Part shown: positions 1-5,533 of the stretch, piece by piece
Numbering within the stretch: position 1 is the stretch's first letter
Layout: each line of letters begins with the position of its first letter
Source: Chitinophagia bacterium
GTDB taxonomy: Bacteria; Bacteroidota; Bacteroidia; Chitinophagales; Chitinophagaceae
Assembly: GCA_010021705.1 (NCBI GenBank)
Contig: RGMU01000069.1
Location: 1-7,590, forward strand
DNA length: 7,590 bases
Direction of reading: 5' to 3'
The notes under the pieces: model-generated
Database searches by the model: none
Seen by the model: only the letters and a program-made list of their open reading frames with translations
Told to the model about the DNA's origin: nothing
Position numbers and translations under genes: made by a program

Positions 1-681
1 TTGCTGCAAACCCGTTATTACCTGTGCTGCTGCTGCTATGGGGTCTAAGGTTTGGTGAGGGAGGGCTGCGTGCCCTCCTTTGCCGTGTATGGTAATGTAT
101 ATTTCATCGGCACTTGCCATATACTGCCCCGCTCTAAAGCCTAAATTGCCGGCGGACAAGTGCGGGTAAACATGCAAGGCAAACAGGGCTTCGGGCTTCG
201 GGTTTTCTAAGGCACCGTCTTTTATCATCAGGCTTGCGCCACCCGGATGCTTTTCTTCTCCCGGCTGAATGAGTAGCTTTACTGTACCTTGCCATTGGCT
301 GCGGGTGCTATGCAGTATTTTGGCTGCCCCCAAAAGGCAAGAGGTGTGCACATCATGCCCGCAGGCGTGCATCACGCCGGGGTTCACGGAGCGATAACTC
401 ACGTCTTCATTCGCCTCTTGAATGGGCAATGCGTCTAATTCACACCTTAGCCCCACGCAGGCACTATGCGGGTTTTCACCCTCTATCAGGGCTATAATGC
501 CTGTGCCGGCTATGCCTGTTTGGTGGTTAATGCCCCAAGCTGTAAGCTGCTGTGCCACAAACGCCATCGTATTATGTTCTACAAACGATAGCTCCGGATG
601 CGCGTGAATATAGTGCCTTATGCCAACTGCTTCATCATTATAAGCGGCTGCTAATTGTTTTATTTTTTCTATCATAGACAT
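1..681 (-). CDS. M20D-family amidohydrolase (N-acyl-amino-acid / hippurate hydrolase-like), C-terminus outside window
   Basis: This is a zinc/manganese-dependent amidohydrolase of peptidase family M20, subfamily D (HipO, IAA-amino-acid hydrolase type), which removes acyl groups from N-acylated amino acids or small peptides. The visible 227 residues start with ATG at 681; a second ATG lies two codons in, at 675. Seen directly: HPELSF near residue 28, LDALPI at 82-87, the metal-site motif HACGHDVH at 105-112, PGEE at 140-143, ALH at 168-170, and GKGGHAALPH at 200-209, which opens the lid/dimerisation domain. By family analogy, Cys107, His109, Glu143 and His170 are four of the five metal ligands; the fifth lies outside the window. 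No signal peptide is visible, so a cytoplasmic enzyme is inferred. The gene stands alone, with a candidate promoter at 726-757. The family is secure, but the exact substrate cannot be read from the sequence. Confidence 0.93.
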   Translation of the reverse strand, partial: MSMIEKIKQLAAAYNDEAVGIRHYIHAHPELSFVEHNTMAFVAQQLTAWGINHQTGIAGTGIIALIEGENPHSACVGLRCELDALPIQEANEDVSYRSVNPGVMHACGHDVHTSCLLGAAKILHSTRSQWQGTVKLLIQPGEEKHPGGASLMIKDGALENPKPEALFALHVYPHLSAGNLGFRAGQYMASADEIYITIHGKGGHAALPHQTLDPIAAAAQVITGLQQ

Positions 682-725
682 AAACCCACTGCATAACTTG
701 CAGCCGATACTTTTTTATTTACTAC

Positions 726-757
726 CCAATATACAACTTTTAACCCACAACAACAAA
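726..757 (-). promoter_or_regulatory. Candidate Bacteroidota-type promoter for the M20D amidohydrolase gene
   Basis: Read on the minus strand, TTTG (754-757) is followed by a 20-nt spacer and TATATTGG (726-733). This resembles the Bacteroidota sigma-A pattern of TTTG at -33 and TAnnTTTG at -7, with one mismatch in the -7 box. Transcription would start near 720, giving a leader of about 40 nt before the ATG at 681. No Shine-Dalgarno sequence is visible. The leader contains a small perfect 5-bp hairpin (689-703) of unknown significance. The call rests on motif and spacing only. Confidence 0.42.
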
Positions 758-763
758 TTTTTT

Positions 764-814
764 ATCCATTAAGCCTGTTTATCCTTTAATCTTGGGTATC
801 CTGATTCAGACAAT
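764..814. repeat. Three tandem 17-nt degenerate units, candidate dispersed intergenic repeat
   Basis: Three consecutive 17-nt units begin with ATCC: ATCCATTAAGCCTGTTT (764-780), ATCCTTTAATCTTGGGT (781-797) and ATCCTGATTCAGACAAT (798-814). The first two also split into an 8-mer ATCCnTTA and a 9-mer AnCnTGnnT, while the third ends in a different tail, GATTCAGACA. The array stops 6 nt before the candidate -33 box of the amidohydrolase promoter. From memory, similar strings ending in ATCCTGATTC(A/T)GACA recur between genes in many Bacteroidota. I could not check this here, and no function is established to my knowledge. Confidence 0.6.
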
Positions 815-905
815 TACCAAAAGCCCCCACCAGTTAAGCCCGTTACGGTTAAATATTTTATGTGGGTGTTCCTTATACTTAGGTAATAGGCTTATCGCTC
901 CCTTC

Positions 906-932
906 ACAAAAATTACACATCAGGTAATTTGT
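906..932. other. Imperfect hairpin in the intergenic region
   Basis: The arms AAATTAC (910-916) and GTAATTT (924-930) are perfectly complementary around the 7-nt loop ACATCAG. Two further pairs (907 with 931, 906 with 932) form if positions 908 and 909 are bulged. It is AT-rich and has no adjacent T-run, so it does not look like an intrinsic terminator. It could be an operator-like palindrome or chance. Confidence 0.3.
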
Positions 933-1058
933 ACCTGCCCTTCCCGGTATAAACAGTTCCGGCTATTAAATGGGACAATGGCTTAGATTTTTGCCCCGAT
1001 GTGCTGTATGGCATTAGCCTGCCCTACCATGAATAAAAGATGGTAAAAGCCCACCCCC

Positions 1059-2345
1059 CTAAAACGGATACCCAATAGAAAAATTAAGTATTACATTATC
1101 GGCGCGCCAACTACCGTCACCAAGTGCTATTTGGTGAAACACCCAGCCATTGTTTTCGGCTATGTAGGGGAGGTAGGGTTTTTTTACGGGTATGGCAAAG
1201 TCTATACGCACTGTGAAGAATGAAGCTATGTCAAACCGAGTGCCCACGCCCATGTCAATAGCCAAGTCTTTGCCCAAGCGTTCCAATTCAAAAGAACCGT
1301 TGGGGTAGGCATCATTGGGATTGGTGAGCCATATATTGCCCGCATCGGCAAACAAAGCACCGTTCATTTTTATAGCCCCTGCAAATAAGGGTAGCATGGT
1401 AAAGCGGTATTCACCGCTGCATTCTATTTTTATGTCTCCGGTAAGGTCTAAGGCATTAGCACTTTTTTTAGTTTCTTCGTTAAAGCTGCTGCCTGGTCCT
1501 AAACTCCGCACCCGCCAGCCGCGCAGGCTATAAGGTCCGCCCACATAATATTGCTTAATATAGGGTAGGGTTTTATCCCTGCCGTAGGGCACTCCCACTC
1601 CCGTTAAAAAGCGAAACGCACACAGCGAATGCCTAAAGGCAAAATATTTTTGCATATCCAAATCTATTTTAACGTATTGGGCATTTTCCGTTTTATATAA
1701 ATCCTGCAAAGCAGTGCCTATGCCGTTAAACGAGGCTAACAATAAGCCAGCCTCTTCTATACCTACCTTTAGCTTAAATGTATTACCTAATGCGCTATTA
1801 GCGTTTGTGTAATAAAAGGTTACATTTTCGCCTTCTATAAAAGCAGGCTTGTAGATGGCTTGCAAATAGGGATTATTCTCCAATCTATGGTTAAAAGAGT
1901 CTGATTTTTTGGGCAACCGTATCAGGTTCATAAACGAAGGCGTAACCTCCCATGTTTTGGTAGAAGTTTCGTGCCAATTATACTTGAATGCTACTCCCGT
2001 GTTCACAAGTGTAAAGTATTGCACGCGATTCACCACATTTGTACCCACCGTAAAAAGCGTATGCGGCAAATTAGAGTTGTTAAATTTATTGGCATCTACC
2101 GGTGCCACAAATTTGGGCAGGTCTAAGCCGGCATTTAGCCCATAATATTCCGACAATAAGCCAAAGTGTTCTTCAAATTTATCACCTATGTGTTCGTTAT
2201 AAGACAATTCCGTACCGCCGTTTAGGTTAAGCGAAAGCGTATTAGCACCTTTCATAAAATTTTTATTTCTAAAGTTCAACCCCGCCGAGCTACCCAACTG
2301 ATACGTAGAACCGCTTGTGATTTCGGCATTGGCACTAAAATCCAT
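1059..2345 (-). CDS. C-terminal barrel fragment of an Omp85 (BamA/TamA-family) outer-membrane protein
   Basis: These 428 residues are the membrane-embedded barrel of an Omp85-superfamily protein, a class that inserts or exports envelope proteins at the outer membrane. Seen directly: an early barrel strand with FRNKNFMKGAN (25-35), the hallmark loop-6 region YVGGPYSLRGWRVRSLGPG (267-285) containing the conserved RGW, GDIKIECSGEYRF (303-315), LFADAGNIW (331-339), and the C-terminal beta-signal ending in Phe428. It has no signal peptide or POTRA of its own, so it cannot act alone as an exported protein. The ATG at 2345 is probably an internal Met of the original protein: the same frame is open to 2396 and encodes a family-like lead-in there. 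It overlaps the upstream fragment by 11 nt in another frame. A translational rescue seems unlikely because protein sequence is also missing. Confidence 0.85.
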   Translation of the reverse strand: MDFSANAEITSGSTYQLGSSAGLNFRNKNFMKGANTLSLNLNGGTELSYNEHIGDKFEEHFGLLSEYYGLNAGLDLPKFVAPVDANKFNNSNLPHTLFTVGTNVVNRVQYFTLVNTGVAFKYNWHETSTKTWEVTPSFMNLIRLPKKSDSFNHRLENNPYLQAIYKPAFIEGENVTFYYTNANSALGNTFKLKVGIEEAGLLLASFNGIGTALQDLYKTENAQYVKIDLDMQKYFAFRHSLCAFRFLTGVGVPYGRDKTLPYIKQYYVGGPYSLRGWRVRSLGPGSSFNEETKKSANALDLTGDIKIECSGEYRFTMLPLFAGAIKMNGALFADAGNIWLTNPNDAYPNGSFELERLGKDLAIDMGVGTRFDIASFFTVRIDFAIPVKKPYLPYIAENNGWVFHQIALGDGSWRADNVILNFSIGYPF

Positions 2346-3381
2346 TTTTTTGTTGCGGAACAGGTAAACAGCGTAATCTATGGTATGCGTAATGGGCTAT
2401 CACCTTATTGCTAACATCTTTATGCTTGTAATAAAAGTTAATTTCCCGAATCACATCGCTTGGCATAGATAGCGTATCATCGTCCTGTTCCGATTGTGAA
2501 TTAGGGTAAACGGCTACCGAGCCTATGGTATAAGGATGCTGCGAAAGCGTATCAACGGCATCTATTATCAGCGCAACAGTAAGCGTGGGCTTCTCGGCAG
2601 ATTTGTTGGTAGTGATGCGGGTAAGCGCATTTTCTATAAGGTTGGCGTTGTCGGTGGCGTAGGTAGCATTAAGCGTGTCCAATTCAAAGCGAATATTGTC
2701 TTGCGTAAACCGGTAATACCCTTGATTGCGTATAAGAGCCACTAACCTAAGCTGCTCCTCGTCTAAGGTAGAAAACGTAAACGCCCTATCAGGCTTCAAT
2801 AGGCACTCTTCTGCCCCCCGATTGGCTATTCCGGCAACGCCCGGGTCTTTTATCCGGTATTCTACTCCTTTGATAAGGTAATTGTTACCGGCATTTATGT
2901 TGTACACCACTTTAGCTTTTTTGCCCCTGTAATACACACTATCCGTAATTTGGGCATAAAAGTAACCTTGGTTAAACAAATAGCGCGCCATGGAGGTAAC
3001 GCTTTTGGTAATGGTGGAAGTGTCTATCAAAACCGGTCTTTCTTCATTTTTAGACAGCGCACTATCGGGTAGCAAATGCCGCTTGCCATACCGTAGATTA
3101 TAAAACCATAACTTGCCCGGCAATAGCCCAAAAGTGTTATACGTATTTGTTTTTTGGATAACAAGTCTTTGCAAATTGTCTTTTATTTCTCCTTTGCGGT
3201 AAATTACGGTAGGGCTATACAGCTTTATGTCATTGCTCCTTAGTAGGTGGGTGCCTGGAGCAAGGTGCTTGGTACTGCAAGCCGCAAAACACGCACACAG
3301 TAAAAATAGCAACACAACGCTACAACCCTTTGCCCGCAGGAAAAAGATAAAACTACAAAGTATTTTAGTATATTTGTTCAA
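2335..3381 (-). CDS. N-terminal lipoprotein/POTRA fragment of the Omp85 (TamL-like) protein
   Basis: This is the periplasmic half of a TamL-like Omp85 protein. With a TTG start at 3381 it has 348 residues. The N-terminus MNKYTK is followed by two hydrophobic stretches and a lipobox-like FAAC, placing the lipid-modified Cys at residue 35; the following STKHLAPGTHLL is typical after the Cys in this family. A first POTRA-like domain includes SMARYLFNQGYFYAQITDSV, and a second includes LVALIRNQGYYRFTQDNI. After about VIAHYAY the frame leaves the family pattern and ends in a short foreign tail ending in NGF. Upstream ATGs at 3441 and 3528 would run into the divergent methyltransferase gene. A CTG at 3339 would give a more standard signal length but is a rare start. 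Fragment identity is good; the start is uncertain. Confidence 0.75.
   Translation of the reverse strand: MNKYTKILCSFIFFLRAKGCSVVLLFLLCACFAACSTKHLAPGTHLLRSNDIKLYSPTVIYRKGEIKDNLQRLVIQKTNTYNTFGLLPGKLWFYNLRYGKRHLLPDSALSKNEERPVLIDTSTITKSVTSMARYLFNQGYFYAQITDSVYYRGKKAKVVYNINAGNNYLIKGVEYRIKDPGVAGIANRGAEECLLKPDRAFTFSTLDEEQLRLVALIRNQGYYRFTQDNIRFELDTLNATYATDNANLIENALTRITTNKSAEKPTLTVALIIDAVDTLSQHPYTIGSVAVYPNSQSEQDDDTLSMPSDVIREINFYYKHKDVSNKVIAHYAYHRLRCLPVPQQKNGF
3369..3376 (+). promoter_or_regulatory. Candidate -7 box (TATATTTG) of the RNA methyltransferase gene
   Basis: TATATTTG is an exact match to the Bacteroidota -7 consensus TAnnTTTG. It ends 6 nt before the ATG at 3383, so transcription would begin at or next to the start codon. 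No good TTTG is present 19-21 nt upstream (the spot reads GATA), which lowers confidence. Confidence 0.35.
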
Positions 3382-3382
3382 T

Positions 3383-4126
3383 ATGTTGTCTAAACCGCTC
3401 TTAAAATATTTAAAATCGCTATTCCTGCAAAAAAATCGCATTGCGCATAAGGTGTATATTGCAGAAGGCACAAAAATAGCAATAGAATGGCTATCTGCTA
3501 CATGCCCCATAGAATATATTATTGCCACGCAAGATTGGGCAGATGCTCATAAACATTTTATTAGCCTTCACCCGGAGGCAGAACTGCATATTGTGCAATC
3601 TTATGAAATGGGCCAGGTATCGCAGTTAAATACCCCGCAGCCGGTGCTATTGGTTGTAAAAGCCCCCGAACCTACTCCATTAGAGTGGCAAAATAAATGG
3701 TATATAGCCTTAGAACATCTACAAGACCCCGGCAACATGGGTAGCATTATCCGCATAGCAGATTGGTTTGGATTCGCAGGCATTTTATATACTCCCGATT
3801 GTGCAGACCCCTTTTCGCCAAAAGTAATACAAGCCGGCATGGGTAGCCACCTCCGCGTTCAGTTGCATGAAACGCATTTGACAAAAATAGTCAAGAAAAC
3901 AGAACTACCCGTTATAGCTGCCACATTAAGCGGTAGTTCTCCGGCTGAACTGCCCCGCTACAGTGCCGGCATAATAGCCATTGGCAATGAGTCTAAGGGG
4001 CTAAGCGAAGAACTGATAAAAACAGCCAAGCACTGCGTTACCATTCCTAAGCGCGGCGGTGCAGAAAGCCTTAACGCATCTGTGGCTGCCGGTATTCTTT
4101 GCGCCTCACTTACCGGCACCATATAA
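3383..4126 (+). CDS. TrmH/SpoU-family RNA 2'-O-ribose methyltransferase
   Basis: This SPOUT-superfamily enzyme uses S-adenosylmethionine to methylate a ribose 2'-OH in rRNA or tRNA. The 247-residue length fits the RlmB/TrmH group. An N-terminal substrate-binding domain (about 18-92, starting near NRIAHKVYIAEG) is followed by the knotted SpoU domain. Motif 1 is DPGNMGSIIRIADWFG (115-130), with the presumed catalytic Arg124. Motif 2 is IGNESKGLS (200-208). Motif 3 is IPKRGGAESLNASVAAG (221-237), including the conserved SLN. The ATG at 3383 is chosen because it begins at the usual family N-terminus; an in-frame start at 3227 would only add 52 residues antisense to the Omp85 gene. It diverges from the Omp85 fragment with 1 nt between start codons and converges on engB with 2 nt between stops. 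The target nucleotide is not predictable, so no specific symbol is given. Confidence 0.92.
   Translation: MLSKPLLKYLKSLFLQKNRIAHKVYIAEGTKIAIEWLSATCPIEYIIATQDWADAHKHFISLHPEAELHIVQSYEMGQVSQLNTPQPVLLVVKAPEPTPLEWQNKWYIALEHLQDPGNMGSIIRIADWFGFAGILYTPDCADPFSPKVIQAGMGSHLRVQLHETHLTKIVKKTELPVIAATLSGSSPAELPRYSAGIIAIGNESKGLSEELIKTAKHCVTIPKRGGAESLNASVAAGILCASLTGTI
3401..3431 (-). promoter_or_regulatory. Candidate promoter for the Omp85 lipoprotein fragment, inside the methyltransferase gene
   Basis: On the minus strand, TTTG (3428-3431) is followed by exactly 19 nt and TATTTTAA (3401-3408), which matches the TA and first TT of TAnnTTTG but not its end. Transcription would start near 3394, a short distance before the TTG at 3381. 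It lies wholly within the coding region of the divergent methyltransferase, as the packing demands. Support is spacing plus a partial motif. Confidence 0.27.
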
Positions 4127-4128
4127 CG

Positions 4129-4752
4129 CTATCCCGCAGGCGGAGTACCTTGCGCATTCCATTCCGTAATCAGTTCTCCCATGTAGGTTAGCAGTTCATT
4201 TTTGCCTAAATATTTTTCCGCACTTGTCATAAAGCTGCGCGGTATAAACTCCCATTCATCCCGCATGGCATTTACAAACATACGCGCGTGCTTGTAAGCC
4301 TCTTTTTGAGTGGTTTTATCTGCTTTGGTAAAAATAATATTAAATGGCACTTGCCATTCGCCTAAGTCCCGCAAAAATGCTAAGTCTATATTTTGCGGTT
4401 CATGGCGGCTGTCTATCAGCACCATTACACACACTAAGTTCTCCCGCTGCCGCATATATTTTTCAATCATCACTTCCCATGCCTGCCGCTCTGCCTGCGA
4501 CCTTTTGGCATATCCATAGCCCGGCAAGTCCACCAAATAAAAATTATCATTAATCACAAAGTGATTAATCATTTGCGTCTTACCCGGTGTTTTTGATGTT
4601 TTGGCTAATTTGGCATTACCGGTTAGCATATTAATAAGTGAAGATTTGCCCACATTAGACCTCCCAATGAACGCAAATTCCGGCATAGACGGCTTAGGGC
4701 ACATCTCTACTTTATTATTACTTATTAAATATTTTGATGTTTTTATTTCCAC
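4129..4752 (-). CDS. engB: Ribosome biogenesis GTPase EngB (YihA/YsxC)
   Basis: EngB is a TRAFAC-class GTPase needed for late assembly of the 50S ribosomal subunit; it is usually essential and cytoplasmic. All GTP-binding motifs are visible in the 207 residues: G1 GRSNVGKSS (30-38), the switch-I region with TPGKTQ (55-60), G3 DLPGYGYAK (75-83), G4 TKAD (142-145) and G5 TSAEK (176-180). The segment before G1, KVEMCPKPSMPEFAFIG, is characteristic of the family and fixes the N-terminus. The start is a GTG at 4752. No in-frame ATG gives a full-length protein, and residues MEIKTSKYLIS match the expected beginning. It diverges from ubiE with 27 nt between starts and converges on the RNA methyltransferase with 2 nt between stops. 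Length and motifs are normal. Confidence 0.97.
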   Translation of the reverse strand: MEIKTSKYLISNNKVEMCPKPSMPEFAFIGRSNVGKSSLINMLTGNAKLAKTSKTPGKTQMINHFVINDNFYLVDLPGYGYAKRSQAERQAWEVMIEKYMRQRENLVCVMVLIDSRHEPQNIDLAFLRDLGEWQVPFNIIFTKADKTTQKEAYKHARMFVNAMRDEWEFIPRSFMTSAEKYLGKNELLTYMGELITEWNAQGTPPAG

Positions 4753-4766
4753 TGCGTATTTCTATG

Positions 4767-4774
4767 TATTTTTG
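4767..4774 (+). promoter_or_regulatory. Candidate -7 box (TATTTTTG) of ubiE
   Basis: TATTTTTG matches TAnnTTTG exactly and ends 5 nt before the ATG at 4780, implying a leaderless or nearly leaderless mRNA. No clear TTTG sits at the correct distance upstream. It occupies the 27-nt gap between the engB and ubiE start codons. Confidence 0.38.
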
Positions 4775-4779
4775 CGGTA

Positions 4780-5523
4780 ATGAATAACCCCTCTACGCCT
4801 GCAAAGGTACTACCAAACAAAAATTCGTCCCAAGATAAAAAAATACAGGTGGAAGAAATGTTTAATAACATTTCTCAACGGTATGATTTCTTAAATCACT
4901 TTCTGTCTTTGGGCATAGACAAGCATTGGCGTAAAAAAACAATAGCTGCGGTTGCCCAAGTTAACCCAAAGCATATACTTGACGTAGCTACCGGTACTGC
5001 TGACCTTGCCCTGCAAGCAGCCACCATTGCACCCAACCAAATAACCGGAATAGACATAGCCGACCAAATGCTTGCCGTAGGCAAAGAAAAGATAGCAAAA
5101 GCCGGGCTAACGCACCTGATAGCCTTAGAAACCGGTGATAGCGAAGCCCTCCGTTTTGAAACCAATACCTTTGATGCCGTAATGTGCTCGTTTGGGGTGC
5201 GTAACTTTGATAATTTAGAAAGAGGGCTTAAAGAAATGCACCGCGTGCTGGTGCCGGGCGGCAAGCTGGTAATATTAGAGTTCTCTAAGCCGGAAGCTCC
5301 CGTTATTAAGCAGTGCTATGCGTTCTACTTTAAGTATATACTACCGCTTATGGGCAGGCTGATATCCATGCACCCCCAAGCCTACGCCTATCTGCCGGAG
5401 AGCGTAAAGGCTTTTCCGCAGGGTACAGAGTTTAAAAATATTTTAACTAACGCAGGCTACAAAAACCCGCATAGCAAGCCGCTTACCTTTGGTATATGCA
5501 CCCTTTATACCGCTTATAAATAA
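4780..5523 (+). CDS. ubiE: Demethylmenaquinone methyltransferase UbiE/MenG
   Basis: This class I SAM-dependent methyltransferase C-methylates demethylmenaquinone in the last step of menaquinone synthesis (in quinone-switching species it also acts on the ubiquinone precursor). At 247 residues the length is standard. Family signatures include VEEMFNNISQRYDFLNHFLSLG (24-45), the SAM-binding ILDVATGTADLAL (66-78), the acidic position of GIDIADQML (90-98), FGVRNFDNLERGL (138-150), LKEMHRVLVPGGKLVILEF (150-168) and the C-terminal LTFGICTLYTAYK. The ATG at 4780 follows a -7-like box and has no Shine-Dalgarno. Bacteroidota normally use menaquinone only, so the MenG role is the likely one. It is followed after 10 nt by the ASST-like gene on the same strand, suggesting co-transcription. 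Confidence 0.97.
   Translation: MNNPSTPAKVLPNKNSSQDKKIQVEEMFNNISQRYDFLNHFLSLGIDKHWRKKTIAAVAQVNPKHILDVATGTADLALQAATIAPNQITGIDIADQMLAVGKEKIAKAGLTHLIALETGDSEALRFETNTFDAVMCSFGVRNFDNLERGLKEMHRVLVPGGKLVILEFSKPEAPVIKQCYAFYFKYILPLMGRLISMHPQAYAYLPESVKAFPQGTEFKNILTNAGYKNPHSKPLTFGICTLYTAYK
4802..4834 (-). promoter_or_regulatory. Candidate promoter for engB, inside the 5' end of ubiE
   Basis: On the minus strand TACCTTTG (4802-4809) matches TAnnTTTG exactly. CTTG (4831-4834), one base from TTTG, lies 21 nt upstream of it. Transcription would start near 4796, giving a leader of about 44 nt before the GTG at 4752. If real, it overlaps ubiE codons 8-19, and the two divergent transcripts overlap at their 5' ends. 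Confidence 0.35.
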
Positions 5524-5533
5524 CAACAACGTA

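Larger units (their letters stand above)
682..1058. other. Intergenic region of 377 bp with promoter, periodic repeat and hairpins, no credible gene
   Basis: This gap lies between the start of the amidohydrolase gene and the end of the Omp85 barrel fragment, both on the minus strand. It holds a candidate promoter (726-757), a three-unit 17-nt periodic repeat (764-814), a hairpin with a 7-loop (906-932) and a weak 6-bp inverted repeat (1025-1045) just after the barrel stop codon. A 64-codon open frame opening with TTG at 792 crosses the repeat. It has no recognisable domain or ribosome-binding context, so I do not call it a gene. I see no tRNA or structured RNA in positions 815-1058. Confidence 0.6.
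1059..3381 (-). pseudogene. Disrupted Omp85/TamL-like outer-membrane gene (whole locus)
   Basis: The two reading frames at 2335-3381 and 1059-2345 are adjacent pieces of one Omp85-superfamily protein: lipoprotein signal, POTRA domains, then a 16-strand barrel. They lie in different frames. The barrel frame remains open upstream of its first ATG as far as 2396 and there encodes THTIDYAVYLFRNKK, which looks like the usual strand leading into the barrel. The upstream frame keeps family-like sequence to about VIAHYAY (2383-2403) and then reads a foreign tail to its stop. The last POTRA, normally about 50-60 residues between these points, is absent. The simplest explanation is an internal deletion of length 3k+2 with its junction near 2380-2400. 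A real inactivation, a strain-specific change or an assembly error cannot be told apart from this sequence alone. Confidence 0.7.

Noticed and set aside
422..607. 61-codon plus-strand frame opposite the amidohydrolase.
   Set aside because: It is a shadow of the minus-strand gene, whose conserved metal-binding motif (HACGHD) lies just outside it and whose frame is clearly the coding one.
689..703. Perfect CTGCA/TGCAG 5-bp hairpin in the amidohydrolase leader, as a possible regulator.
   Set aside because: It is too short to distinguish from chance, and no riboswitch or attenuator features surround it.
792..986. 64-codon open frame on the plus strand in the intergenic gap, opening with TTG.
   Set aside because: It starts inside the periodic repeat, has no recognisable domain or start-site context, and its composition looks like translated non-coding DNA.
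1025..1045. Inverted repeat TACCAT/ATGGTA 14 nt after the barrel stop codon, as a possible terminator.
   Set aside because: The stem is only 6 bp with a 9-nt loop, and it is followed on the minus strand by GGGC, not a T-run.
2335..2345. Programmed ribosomal frameshift joining the two Omp85 fragments.
   Set aside because: There is an A-run near the overlap, but the barrel frame is already in its proper lead-in sequence upstream of it and a POTRA-sized segment is missing, so shifting frame would not rebuild an intact protein.
3227..3382. N-terminal extension of the RNA methyltransferase from an upstream ATG.
   Set aside because: The extra 52 residues are antisense to the Omp85 signal and POTRA coding region and do not resemble the family; the ATG at 3383 fits the usual N-terminus and follows a -7-like box.
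5489..5533. Upstream in-frame start for the ASST-like protein, overlapping the ubiE end.
   Set aside because: It would put 15 residues ahead of a well-formed signal peptide; the ATG at 5534 gives a standard exported N-terminus.
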